A stretch of DNA of 64,000 nucleotides from Streptomyces iranensis (GTDB taxonomy: Bacteria > Actinomycetota > Actinomycetes > Streptomycetales > Streptomycetaceae): assembly GCF_017874715.1 (NCBI RefSeq), contig NZ_JAGGLR010000014.1, positions 124,001 to 188,000 on the forward strand, given 5' to 3'. The first letter of the stretch is position 1. Each line of letters begins with the position of its first letter. Of this stretch, positions 35,318 to 43,950 are shown piece after piece. Below the pieces are notes generated by a model that searched no databases, was not told where the DNA came from, and was given only the letters and a program-made list of their open reading frames with translations. The position numbers and the translations under genes are program-made.

Positions 35318-36091
35318 ATGACGCCCGCGCACACCCCGCTGCGGCAGGCCGAGGAGATCTACCGCCGGGTGGCGTTCGACACCTTCGCCCAGGATCTGAA
35401 GATGGGACTCAACCTGGGGTTCTGCCGTACCTTCGCGGTACCGGAGATCGCCCGGGTGCTCACCGCCACCGGCCGGATGACCCGGCACACCCGGGCCCGC
35501 GCCAAGGCGACCGGCGAGCTGATGTACGGGATGTTCCGCCACGGGCTGGACGGCGAGGAGGGCGAGCGGACCGTCGCCGCGCTGAAGCGTCTGCACGCCC
35601 CCTGGGTCATCAGCGATGACGCCTACCGCTATGTGCTGGCCTGCTTCGACCTCGCCCCGATGCGCTGGTGCGCCGCCTACGCCTGGCGGGCGCCCACCGA
35701 CACTGAACGGGACGCGTCCCACACCCTCTATCTCGCCCTCGCCGAGCGCATGGGCATTCCGGACGTCCCGCCGGACCGGCGGGAGTTCGAGGCGTGGATG
35801 GAGGACTTCGAGCGGGCCCACTTCACCTTCACCCCCGAGGCCCACGCCCTGTGGGGAGCCACTCGGGACCTGCTCGCCGGGCGCGTACCCGGTGTACTCG
35901 GCCCGCTCGCGGGCAGCGCCGCCGACTGCCTTCTGGACGACGGGCTGCGCCGGGCGCTCGGCGTTCCGCGGCCCCCGGCGCCGGTCCGCGCCGCGACCCA
36001 CTCCGCGCTGTGGCTTCGCGCCGTCGTCGGGCGGGCGCACGGAAGAATTCGCGGAAGGCACCGACCCACCGGTATGGCAATGGTGCAATAG
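35318..36091 (+). CDS. Oxygenase MpaB-family protein (DUF2236-like)
   Basis: The 257-residue protein carries the pattern of a DUF2236/MpaB subfamily common in Streptomyces: YRRVAFDTFAQDLKMGLNLGF, TRHTRARAKATGELMYG, HAPWVISDDAYRYVLACF and TDTERDASHTLYLALAERMGIPD. Characterised relatives (latex clearing protein, MpaB) are heme b oxygenases, but the heme ligand cannot be assigned here with confidence. ATG 35318 overlaps the stop of a 34-codon reading frame (35214-35318). Confidence 0.7.
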   Translation: MTPAHTPLRQAEEIYRRVAFDTFAQDLKMGLNLGFCRTFAVPEIARVLTATGRMTRHTRARAKATGELMYGMFRHGLDGEEGERTVAALKRLHAPWVISDDAYRYVLACFDLAPMRWCAAYAWRAPTDTERDASHTLYLALAERMGIPDVPPDRREFEAWMEDFERAHFTFTPEAHALWGATRDLLAGRVPGVLGPLAGSAADCLLDDGLRRALGVPRPPAPVRAATHSALWLRAVVGRAHGRIRGRHRPTGMAMVQ

Positions 36092-36178
36092 CCATGCAGG
36101 CTCTGGTATCAAACCTGGCCGTGGCCTCACGCTGCCGCGTTGAGCTGCGCATTGCCCGTCACAGGTGGAGGAACGTTC

Positions 36179-37513
36179 ATGCACCCAGTCACCGGCTCCC
36201 GCGCTTCCGTCCCCGCCATGGGCCGCGCCCCCCGCCTGTCCGCCGACCGGGTCCGGACGCCGCCCCGGATGCCCGCCGCCCGTCCGCCGATCCGGTCGCG
36301 GGCCGACGCCGAGACCGTGGCGCTGCTGCACCGCGCCGCCCGGGTGCTCATCGAGGAGGTACCACGGCTGACGGACCGTATCGTCGCGCTGATGAAGGAG
36401 CGGGAGCCCGCCTACCGTTCCACCGTCGTGGACCCGCACGAGGTGTGGCGGGAGGTGCACGACTCGCTCAGCCACAATGTGCGCTCGCTGGTGCACCCCA
36501 AGGAGACGCGCGAATCGGCCCGGTCCTGCGCGTGGCGGATCGGCACCGACCGCGCCGCGCAGGGCTTTCCGCTGGACGCGCTGCTGCACGCGTACCGGAT
36601 CGGCTGCACCGTGGTCTGGGAGCAGCTCCTGGAGACCGCCTCGAAGGAGGATCCGCTCGGCGCCCAGTCGCTGGTCCATGTCGCCGCCGATGTGTGGAAC
36701 TTCGTCGACGAGCACTGCACCCTCGTCGCCACGGCCTACCAGGAGGTCGAGCGGCAGCTCTCCTGGCACCGGGAGAACCGCTACCGGATCATCGTCGCGG
36801 CCCTGCTCGACGGCACCGCCCGGGTGAGCGACTTCCCCGAGGCTGAGCAGGTCCTCGGCCTGCCCGAGCAGGGGCGTTACGCGGTCGTGGCGCTGGAGGA
36901 CGCCGACGCGCCGTGCCGGACGCCGCACTCCGTCGAGGTGGGCGACGGACTCCGTACGGTCTGGCACACCGCGGAGGGCACCGCCCACGCCATCGTGCTG
37001 CTCGGCGAGGGCGGGGGCGAGGGCGACGGCGGCAGAGGCAGCGGCAGCGGCCCGGAGCGGCTGGTGCGCGGGCTGGAGGTGCCGCCCGGCGCACGGGCCG
37101 GGGTCAGCCCCGCCGTGACCGGCCTCGCCGCGATCAACACGGCCCGCCGGCTCGCCGATACGGCGCTGCGCACCCGCCCGGCCGCCGGGTCGGCGGCGCT
37201 GCTGGAGGAGCGTTATCCGGAGGCGCTGGTGGTGTCCTCCCCGGACCTCGGCACCGCGCTCGCCGACCGGATGCTCGGACCGGTCCTGGCGCTGGAGTCC
37301 GCCGACCGGGAGCTGCTGCTGACGACGCTGGCCGCCTGGCTGGAGGCCGGAGGGTCGGCGCGCCGCGCGGGCGGGCTGCTGTTCTGCCACCGCAACACGG
37401 TGCTCAACCGGCTGCGCCGCTACGAGGAGTTGATCGGGCGTTCGCTGGACCACCCGCGCGAGATCATGGAGTTGTCGCTCGCGCTGTCCGCGCACCGGCT
37501 GCTGACGCCCTGA
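36179..37513 (+). CDS. PucR-family transcriptional regulator
   Basis: The 444-residue protein has an N-terminal all-helical RsbT co-antagonist-like domain (VALLHRAARVLIEEVPRL, WRIGTDRAAQGFPLDALLHAYRIG), a middle GGDEF-like degenerate region containing a glycine/glutamate string, and a C-terminal PucR helix-turn-helix (GGLLFCHRNTVLNRLRRYEELIGRSLDHP). ATG 36179 follows GGTGGAGGAA. It is directly upstream of, and co-oriented with, the symporter pair, a frequent arrangement in which it controls the transporter. Confidence 0.85.
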   Translation: MHPVTGSRASVPAMGRAPRLSADRVRTPPRMPAARPPIRSRADAETVALLHRAARVLIEEVPRLTDRIVALMKEREPAYRSTVVDPHEVWREVHDSLSHNVRSLVHPKETRESARSCAWRIGTDRAAQGFPLDALLHAYRIGCTVVWEQLLETASKEDPLGAQSLVHVAADVWNFVDEHCTLVATAYQEVERQLSWHRENRYRIIVAALLDGTARVSDFPEAEQVLGLPEQGRYAVVALEDADAPCRTPHSVEVGDGLRTVWHTAEGTAHAIVLLGEGGGEGDGGRGSGSGPERLVRGLEVPPGARAGVSPAVTGLAAINTARRLADTALRTRPAAGSAALLEERYPEALVVSSPDLGTALADRMLGPVLALESADRELLLTTLAAWLEAGGSARRAGGLLFCHRNTVLNRLRRYEELIGRSLDHPREIMELSLALSAHRLLTP

Positions 37514-37681
37514 GATTCACCCGTCTGCCTGAGCCGATGTGGGCGTGCACAACGCCCCCGCGCCGATCATGTGCGCCCGTCACACGGTCCGCCGGTTGGG
37601 CTGTACGCGACCCTCCTGACCTGCTGTCGTGGCGTTTCCGTCCCGGCGAACCGGGACGGAACCCGCACAAGGAGCCGCGAC

Positions 37682-38026
37682 ATGTCCGACCACGACCACC
37701 CCTGGGGCCCGTTCCCGTCCACCCCGTCCCGCACCGCGCCCCGCACCGCCACGTTCCCGCCCCGCCCCGCGGCGCCGCCTCCGCCGACACGGCGCTCACC
37801 GTGGCAGCGGCCGTGGCCCTGGTCGGCGCGGGCGGCCTGCACCGCGCTCGCCTGCCATGTGGCCGCCGTGGTGGTCAACTGCGCCGCCGAAGGCGTCGTC
37901 GACCTCGGCGCGGGCGGCGGGTTCACCGTGGGCGCCATGCTGATCGGCCTGGACACGGCGGTGCTGCTCACCGTCCTGGTCCGGGCCCACCGCCGGGCAG
38001 GCGCCGCGGGGGAGGGGGATCGGTGA
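37682..38026 (+). CDS. Small membrane subunit (DUF485-like) of an SSS transporter
   Basis: The 114-residue protein has a Pro-rich N-terminus and two hydrophobic helices (about residues 49-70 and 78-102), the layout of DUF485 proteins that pair with acetate/monocarboxylate symporters. ATG 37682 has CAAGGAGCC upstream. Its stop overlaps the GTG of the symporter gene, implying coupled synthesis. Confidence 0.65.
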   Translation: MSDHDHPWGPFPSTPSRTAPRTATFPPRPAAPPPPTRRSPWQRPWPWSARAACTALACHVAAVVVNCAAEGVVDLGAGGGFTVGAMLIGLDTAVLLTVLVRAHRRAGAAGEGDR

Positions 38027-39621
38027 GCTTCCTGGACCCCAGAACGCTCGCGTTCGTGCTCTTCGCGGGCTTCATGGCCGTCTCGTTCCTGCTGTGCATC
38101 CTCGCGGCCACCGGCAACGACGACCCCACCGAGTTCTACCTGGGCACCGGCGCGCTCAGCCCGATGCAGAACGGCCTGGCCATCGCGGGCGACTACATCT
38201 CCGCCGCCACCGTGCTCAGCACCACCGGCACCATCGCCCTGGCGGGATTCGACGGGGTGCTCATCGCCACCTCCACCGTGCTCTCCATCCTGATGTTCAT
38301 GCTGGTCCTCTCCGGACCGCTGTGCGGACGGGGGCGGTTCACCCTCGGCGACGTCCTCTCCGAGCGGCTGAGCGAGCGCCCGGCCCGCACCGGCACCGCC
38401 GTCGTGGTGCTGGTGGTCGTCATGCCGCTGCTGCTGGTCCAGCTCAACGGCGCGGGCGCCATGCTGGCCCTGCTGCTCGGCATCCCCGGCAGCGGCGCGG
38501 TCACCGGCTGCACCATCTTCATCGGCTCGCTCATGGTCTGCTACGCCGCCCTCGGCGGGATGAAGGGCACCGGATTCGTCCAGATCCTCAAGACGGTGCT
38601 GCTGCTCGCCGCGTTCGTCCTGCTCGCCTGTCTGGTGCTGAAGCGCTTCTCCTGGAACCCGGCCACCCTCTTCGACGCCGCGGCCGACGCCAGCGGCTAC
38701 GGCGACGGCTTCTGGCAGTCCGGCCGCCAGTACGGGGACTCCCTCAGCGGCCGCCTGGACGTCATCAGCGTTCAGCTCACCCTCGCCCTCGGCGCGGCCT
38801 GCATGCCCCATCTCACCATGCGGCTCCACCCGATCCGCAGTATGCGGGCCGCCCGCGCCGCCACCACCTGGGCGGTGGGCGCGGTCACCACCATCCTCGG
38901 GCTGATCGTGATCGTGGGCGCCGGAGCCACCGCCGTCGTCGGCGCCCGCGCCCTGCGTGCCTCCGACCCCACCGGCAGTAACTCGTTGCTGCTGTTGACC
39001 CTCGCCCTGGACCCGGCGGCGCAGGAGGCCGACCAGAGTCTGCTCTTCTCCGTCGTGGCCTGCGCGGTCGTCGCCACCACCCTCGCGGCGGTCGCGGGAC
39101 TCACCCTGGCCGCCGCGGCCTCCCTCGCCCATGACGTCCTGGCCAAGGTCGTCTTCAAGGGCGGGCTGTTGGCGAACCGGGAGCTGGCCGCAGCCCGTAC
39201 GGCCATCGTGGCCGTCGGCGTCGTGGCCGTCGTCCTCGCCATCGTCACCCAGCACTGGAACCGGCAGGTCCTGATCTCCTTCACCTTCGCGGCCGCCGCC
39301 TCGGCCCTGCTGCCGGTCGTGCTCTACGGCACCCTGTGGCGCGGCTTCACGGTGAACGGACTGCGCTGGGCACTGTACGGGGGGCTCCTGCTCACCGCCG
39401 TGGCCATCGCCTTCTCCCCGGCGATCTCCGGCAACCCCCTCGCGGTCTTCCCCGGGCGCGACTTCCACTGGTTCCCGCTCCGCAATCCGGGCCTGATCAC
39501 CGTTCCGGCCGGCTTTCTGCTCGGCTGGCTCGGCTCCCGGTTCGGGGGCCGCGGACGGCGGGCCCGGCATGTCCAGGACCAGTCGCGGGGGGACACGCCC
39601 TACGCGATGCGCACCGGCTGA
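38023..39621 (+). CDS. Sodium:solute symporter family protein (MctC/ActP-like)
   Basis: The 532-residue protein has about 13 hydrophobic helices and SSS signatures: FYLGTGALSPMQNGLAIAGDYISAATVL, CYAALGGMKGTGFVQILKTVLLL and CMPHLTMRL. The nearest known types transport acetate, propionate or pyruvate with sodium or protons. GTG 38023 overlaps the small-subunit stop and has GGGGGAGGGGGA upstream. The upstream PucR gene may respond to the carbon source transported. Confidence 0.85.
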   Translation: MSFLDPRTLAFVLFAGFMAVSFLLCILAATGNDDPTEFYLGTGALSPMQNGLAIAGDYISAATVLSTTGTIALAGFDGVLIATSTVLSILMFMLVLSGPLCGRGRFTLGDVLSERLSERPARTGTAVVVLVVVMPLLLVQLNGAGAMLALLLGIPGSGAVTGCTIFIGSLMVCYAALGGMKGTGFVQILKTVLLLAAFVLLACLVLKRFSWNPATLFDAAADASGYGDGFWQSGRQYGDSLSGRLDVISVQLTLALGAACMPHLTMRLHPIRSMRAARAATTWAVGAVTTILGLIVIVGAGATAVVGARALRASDPTGSNSLLLLTLALDPAAQEADQSLLFSVVACAVVATTLAAVAGLTLAAAASLAHDVLAKVVFKGGLLANRELAAARTAIVAVGVVAVVLAIVTQHWNRQVLISFTFAAAASALLPVVLYGTLWRGFTVNGLRWALYGGLLLTAVAIAFSPAISGNPLAVFPGRDFHWFPLRNPGLITVPAGFLLGWLGSRFGGRGRRARHVQDQSRGDTPYAMRTG

Positions 39622-39633
39622 CGCGTGGAGCCC

Positions 39634-40215
39634 TTACGGAGTCCGGGCTCCGGCCCTCGCCTTGGCGCGCCGGTGGGCGGCCACCCGCTCACGGGTCGCG
39701 CACCGGCGTGAGCAGTAGCGGCGTTCGGGTCCGCTGCCCACGGTGAGGAAGACATCGCCGCAGCCGGGGGAGGAGCACAGACCGCCGGGCGGGCGCTGCC
39801 CCTCCCAGAGCAGCACGGTCAGCGCCAAGCACGAGGAGGCGAGGAACCACTCGCCCCAGGGCGCCTCGTCATCGCTGTCCAGGTGGGGATGCCAGGGCGA
39901 GCGGCCGTCGTGCGAGCTGAGCCGGAGGGGGCCGGTGCCCTCCCGCAGCAGCCGGTTCAGCACCCCGGCGGCCTCGTCGACATGACCGGCGGCGAACACC
40001 TCGCGCAGCCGCAGCGCGGCGGCACGCATCCCCGCGACATCGTCGGCGGTGAGCTCGAGCGGGCCGGACTCGCCGTGGTCGAGCAGAAGCCCGGCGATCG
40101 CGGCGGGGTCCGGGCTCGGCTCCGTGGTCAGGGCGTTGACGAGGGCGGCGGTGCGCCGGGCGGTGGCCCGCACCGAATGCCGGGTGGACCAGTCGTCGTT
40201 CGAAGGCGGTGGCAC
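39634..40215 (-). CDS. CGNR zinc-finger regulator (ABATE domain protein)
   Basis: The 193-residue protein has an N-terminal ABATE-like helical domain and a C-terminal CGNR zinc finger: CSSPGCGDVFL then RRYCSRRCATRERVAAHR, with four Cys ligands. These proteins are stress or antibiotic-linked regulators. GTG 40215 (MPPPSNDDW) is preferred because the alternative GTG at 40233 overlaps the inverted repeat at 40226-40252. It is divergent from an MFS gene that it probably controls. Confidence 0.75.
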   Translation of the reverse strand: MPPPSNDDWSTRHSVRATARRTAALVNALTTEPSPDPAAIAGLLLDHGESGPLELTADDVAGMRAAALRLREVFAAGHVDEAAGVLNRLLREGTGPLRLSSHDGRSPWHPHLDSDDEAPWGEWFLASSCLALTVLLWEGQRPPGGLCSSPGCGDVFLTVGSGPERRYCSRRCATRERVAAHRRAKARAGARTP

Positions 40216-40225
40216 GACGCCAACG

Positions 40226-40252
40226 TAACGCACCTGGCGAGGTTTTGCGTTA
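40226..40252. promoter_or_regulatory. Operator TAACGCA-N13-TGCGTTA in the CGNR/MFS divergon
   Basis: Perfect 7-bp arms around a 13-bp spacer lie between the divergent starts at 40215 and 40272. Further CGTTAC/GTAACG half-sites occur at 40258-40263 and just inside the MFS gene. This is a likely binding site for the CGNR protein; the assignment is inferred from position. Confidence 0.6.
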
Positions 40253-40271
40253 GCCCCGTAACGTGCTCGGC

Positions 40272-41510
40272 ATGCCGGGGCGTTACGCGATGGGGTGCTA
40301 TCTGGGCGGGGCGGCCGCCGCCCGCGCGGGGGACGAGACGTCCGGTCCCGCGCTGCTGCTGGCCGGGCCGGTGCTCACCGGTTCGCCCTCCTCGGGCTCG
40401 GCGCTGCTGGCGGGCATCATGGCCGCGGCCGCGGTCGGCGGACCGCTTTTCGGGGTACTGCTCGACCGCTCGGCCCGGCCGGGCCGGCTGCTGGCCGCGG
40501 CGCTCGCCCTCTACGCGGCGGGGCTGGCCGCGATCCTCCTGGGCCTGGGGCGGGTGCCGTTCGCCCTCACGGTTCTCCTCGCGGTGGGCGCGGGGCTGCT
40601 GGGACCGGCCCTGTCCGGCGGATGGACCTCCCAACTGCCCCGGGTGGCGCCGCCCGCGGGCCTCCCTCGCGCCACCGCGCTCGACGCGATGACGTTCAGC
40701 CTCGCCGCGCTGGTGGGGCCCGCACTCGCCGGGGTCGTCGCGGGTGCGGCCGGGGCACCGGCCGCCGTGGCGGTGTCCATCGCGCTGATCGGCCTCGCGC
40801 TGCCCGCCGCCTGGGCGCTCCCCGCGCCCGCGCGATCCGCCCGGTCGGCCCCACCGCCGGGCACGTCGGTCGTCACCGATCTCACCGCCGGGCTGCGCGC
40901 CATCGTCCGCAACCGGCCCCTGGCCCGAGCCACCGCCACCTCCGTCGTCTCCTGCGTGGGCCAGGGCGCGCTGCTCATCTGCTGGCCGCCGCTCGGCGCG
41001 GCCGTGCTCGGCGGCGCCGACCGCGGCGCCCTGCTGCTGTCCGCCACCGCCGCGTCGGCCCTCGTGGCCAACGCGGTCCTCTCCCGCCGCCCCCGCCCGC
41101 CGCGCCCGGACACCGTGCTCCTCGGCGGAGCCCTGCTGCTCGTCCTCGCGCCCCTGCTCGCGGCCACCGGCCACCCGGCCGCGCTGATCGCCGCCGTGCT
41201 GCTCACCGGCGCCGCCGAGGGTCCTCAGCTCACGGCCCTGTTCGCGATCCGCCACCGGGAGGCGCCCGAGCGGCTGCGCGGCCAGGTCTTCACCACCGGC
41301 GCCAGCCTGAAGATCACCGGCTTCGCCCTGGGAGCTGCCCTCGCCGGTCCGCTCGCCACCTGGTCGCCGCCCGGCGCCCTGGTGGCGGCCGGGGGGTGCG
41401 AGGCGCTCGCGGTTCTCGTCTTCGTATGCTTGCCGGACCCTGCGGAGGCTGTCGCTCCGCTTCCGCCCCCCGGGGGGGGCTGTATGACAGAGCCATGTCA
41501 GGCATCATGA
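40272..41510 (+). CDS. MFS transporter
   Basis: The 412-residue protein has about 12 hydrophobic segments and a motif-A-like loop FGVLLDRSARPGRLL after helix 2, and a late TGASLKITGFALGAALAG helix. It belongs to the small-exporter branch often controlled by a divergent regulator, here the CGNR protein. ATG 40272 is taken over GTG 40263. The stop overlaps the start of the PTS gene as ATGA. Confidence 0.8.
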   Translation: MPGRYAMGCYLGGAAAARAGDETSGPALLLAGPVLTGSPSSGSALLAGIMAAAAVGGPLFGVLLDRSARPGRLLAAALALYAAGLAAILLGLGRVPFALTVLLAVGAGLLGPALSGGWTSQLPRVAPPAGLPRATALDAMTFSLAALVGPALAGVVAGAAGAPAAVAVSIALIGLALPAAWALPAPARSARSAPPPGTSVVTDLTAGLRAIVRNRPLARATATSVVSCVGQGALLICWPPLGAAVLGGADRGALLLSATAASALVANAVLSRRPRPPRPDTVLLGGALLLVLAPLLAATGHPAALIAAVLLTGAAEGPQLTALFAIRHREAPERLRGQVFTTGASLKITGFALGAALAGPLATWSPPGALVAAGGCEALAVLVFVCLPDPAEAVAPLPPPGGGCMTEPCQAS

Positions 41511-42319
41511 CCTGCATGGAAGACCTGAAAGACCTGCTCCCCGTCGAGGCCGTCCGGCTCGACGTGCGGGCGGCCGACTGGCGTGAGGCGATAGGCGCCG
41601 CCGGCCGTCTGATGGTGGAAACGGGAGCCACCACCGACGAGTACACCCGCGAGATGGTCGTCAACGTCGAGGAGAACGGGCCGTACATCGTCATCGCGCC
41701 GGGTGTGGCCTTCGCCCACTCCCGGCCGTCCCCGGCGGTGCTGTCCACCGGGATGTCCTGGGTCCGACTCGCCGGGCCCGTGGAATTCGGGCATGAGTCC
41801 AACGACCCCGTCACCCTCGTCGTCGCCCTGGCCGCCCAGGACTCCGCCGCGCACACCTCCGCGATGGCGAGCCTGGCACGGCTCCTGGGCGACCCCGACA
41901 CGGCGGCCGCCCTGGCGGCCGCGCCCACCCCGGAGGCGCTGCACGCCGTACTGGCCGGGGAGCGGCCGGAGGACGACTCCGAGACGTCCGAACCCGCCAC
42001 CACCCCGGAACCCGCCGAGCCCCGGGCGGGCTCGCTGCACAAGATCCTCACCGTCTGCGGCAACGGCGTGGGCACCAGCCTGTTCCTCAAGAACACCTTG
42101 GAGCAGGTGCTGGACCGCTGGGGCTGGTCGAGGTTCGTCACCGTGGAGGCCACCGACACCATCTCCGCGAAGGGCAAGGCGTCCGAGGCCGTGGTCCTGC
42201 TCACCTCCCGTGAGATCGCCAGGACCCTGGGCGATGTGGGACGGCCGGTCAAGGTCGTCCAGGACTTCACCAGCACCGCCGAGGTGGACGCGGTGCTCCG
42301 GGACACGTACGACGTCTGA
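41507..42319 (+). CDS. PTS ascorbate-type IIA-IIB fusion (UlaC-UlaB-like)
   Basis: The 270-residue protein has an EIIA-2-type domain (GPYIVIAPGVAFAHSRP with the phosphorylated His, residues about 65-80), a Glu/Pro-rich linker, and an EIIB domain starting KILTVCGNGVGTSLFLKN with the phosphocysteine. It passes phosphate from HPr to the incoming sugar. ATG 41507 overlaps the MFS stop; ATG 41495 and 41516 are also in frame. The IIC gene follows 23 bases on. L-ascorbate or a related acid is the likely substrate. Confidence 0.88.
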   Translation: MTCMEDLKDLLPVEAVRLDVRAADWREAIGAAGRLMVETGATTDEYTREMVVNVEENGPYIVIAPGVAFAHSRPSPAVLSTGMSWVRLAGPVEFGHESNDPVTLVVALAAQDSAAHTSAMASLARLLGDPDTAAALAAAPTPEALHAVLAGERPEDDSETSEPATTPEPAEPRAGSLHKILTVCGNGVGTSLFLKNTLEQVLDRWGWSRFVTVEATDTISAKGKASEAVVLLTSREIARTLGDVGRPVKVVQDFTSTAEVDAVLRDTYDV

Positions 42320-42342
42320 ACGACGGGGACTGAGGAAGTACC

Positions 42343-43899
42343 ATGGGCTGGTTTGTCACCCTTGCCACGTTTCTCGTCAATGAGATTCTGAGCGAGCCCG
42401 CGTATCTGATCGGCATCATCACCGCCGTCGGACTCATCGCGATGAAGAAGAGCACCGGGCAGATCATCGGCGGCGCCATCAAGGCGACCCTCGGGTTTCT
42501 GCTGATCGGCGCGGGAGCGGGGCTGGTCACCGACTCCCTCGCCCCGCTGGGCACCATGATCCAGGGCGTCACCGGCGCCCACGGCGTCATCCCCACCAAC
42601 GAGGCCATCGTCGGCATCGCCCAGGACCAGTTCGGCTCACGGGTCGCCTGGCTGATGATCCTGGGCTTCGTGGTCAGCCTGCTGCTGGCCCGGTTCACCC
42701 CGCTCCGCTATGTCTTTCTGACCGGGCACCACATGCTGTTCATGGCCACGCTGCTGACCGTGGTCCTGGCCAACGGCGGCCGCTCGACCATCGCCGTGGT
42801 GGCCATCGGCGGTGTGCTGCTGGGCATCATGCTGGTCGCGATGCCCGCGTTCGCGCACCCCTGGACCAAGCGCGTGACCGGCAGCGACACCGTCGCCATC
42901 GGCCACTTCGGCACGGCCGGTTACATCGTGGCGGGCGCGGCCGGAAAGGTGGTCGGCAAGCGCAGCCGCTCCACCGAGGAGATGAAGCTGCCCGAGGGGC
43001 TGCGCTTCCTGCGCGACTCGATGGTGGCCACCGCCCTGTCGATGCTGCTGATCTACCTGGTCATGGCGGTCCTCCTGCTCGTCAAGGAGGGACAGCAGGC
43101 CGCCTTCAAGGCGTTCGCCACGGGCACCGGTGGCGCCGTGGCCACCGACACCGGCAACTATCTGATGCAGTCCGTGATGCAGGGGCTGCAGTTCGGCATC
43201 GCCGTCGCGGTGATCCTCTTCGGCGTCCGTACGATCCTCGGTGAGCTGGTCCCCGCCTTCCAGGGGATCGCACAGAAGGTCGTCCCCGGCGCCCTGCCCG
43301 CGCTGGACGCGCCCATCGTCTTCCCGTACGCGCAGAACGCGGTGCTGATCGGCTTCATCTCCAGCTTCACCGGCGGGCTGATCGGGCTGGCCCTGCTCAC
43401 GTGGGTCTTCAACCCGGCCTTCGGCCTCGCCCTGGTGCTGCCCGGACTGGTGCCGCACTTCTTCACCGGCGGCGCGGCCGGGGTCTACGGCAATGCCACC
43501 GGCGGCCGGCGCGGCGCGGTGGTGGGGGCGTTCCTCAACGGGCTGCTCATCACCTTCCTCCCCGCCCTGCTGCTCAAGGTGCTCGGCGCGTTCGGCGACC
43601 AGAACACCACGTTCGGCGACGCCGACTTCGGCTGGTTCGGCGCGCTCATCGGCAACGCGGGCAAGGCCGGTGGCGCCGCCGGGCTCGTGGTCATCGTGCT
43701 GCTCGGCCTCGCGGTCCTCGGGGGCGCGATCCTGGTGCAGAAGCGGGTGGTCGACACCGGCTGGGACCCGGGCGCGGCGCGTGACGCCCTGATGCCGCGC
43801 GAGAGCGTGGTGGCGCCCGCCGAGGCGGGCGCCACCACGGCCGCCTACGCCAAGATCCCGCCGCCCGCGGGCGCTCCCGCACCGCCGCCCGCGCCCTGA
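42343..43899 (+). CDS. PTS ascorbate-type EIIC permease (UlaA/SgaT-like)
   Basis: The 518-residue membrane protein has the UlaA pattern: GQIIGGAIKATLGFLLIGAG, PTNEAIVGIAQDQFG, FLTGHHMLFMA, FGTAGYIVAGAAG, and AGVYGNATGGRRGAVVGAFLNGL. It forms the sugar channel with the IIA-IIB fusion. ATG 42343 has TGAGGAAG upstream. None of the UlaD/E/F/G catabolic enzymes is nearby. The C-terminus is a Pro/Ala tail. The unit ends at a 17-bp stem terminator. Confidence 0.9.
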   Translation: MGWFVTLATFLVNEILSEPAYLIGIITAVGLIAMKKSTGQIIGGAIKATLGFLLIGAGAGLVTDSLAPLGTMIQGVTGAHGVIPTNEAIVGIAQDQFGSRVAWLMILGFVVSLLLARFTPLRYVFLTGHHMLFMATLLTVVLANGGRSTIAVVAIGGVLLGIMLVAMPAFAHPWTKRVTGSDTVAIGHFGTAGYIVAGAAGKVVGKRSRSTEEMKLPEGLRFLRDSMVATALSMLLIYLVMAVLLLVKEGQQAAFKAFATGTGGAVATDTGNYLMQSVMQGLQFGIAVAVILFGVRTILGELVPAFQGIAQKVVPGALPALDAPIVFPYAQNAVLIGFISSFTGGLIGLALLTWVFNPAFGLALVLPGLVPHFFTGGAAGVYGNATGGRRGAVVGAFLNGLLITFLPALLLKVLGAFGDQNTTFGDADFGWFGALIGNAGKAGGAAGLVVIVLLGLAVLGGAILVQKRVVDTGWDPGAARDALMPRESVVAPAEAGATTAAYAKIPPPAGAPAPPPAP

Positions 43900-43908
43900 C
43901 CGGCCGTG

Positions 43909-43946
43909 CCGCCCTGGTGGTCCCGCCGACGGGACCACCAGGGCGG
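43909..43946. terminator. Strong bidirectional terminator hairpin
   Basis: Arms 43909-43925 and 43930-43946 pair perfectly over 17 bp around loop CCGA. It lies between the convergent PTS IIC gene (stop 43899) and the UvrA-like gene (stop 43951). Confidence 0.9.
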
Positions 43947-43950
43947 GGGC

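Noticed and set aside
35214..35318. 34-codon plus frame overlapping the MpaB-family start
   Set aside because: It could be a coupling leader peptide, but there is no Shine-Dalgarno or recognisable sequence, so it was not listed as a gene.
35168..37495. Minus-strand frame over the MpaB and PucR genes
   Set aside because: Shadow frame; the real products are recognisable on the plus strand.
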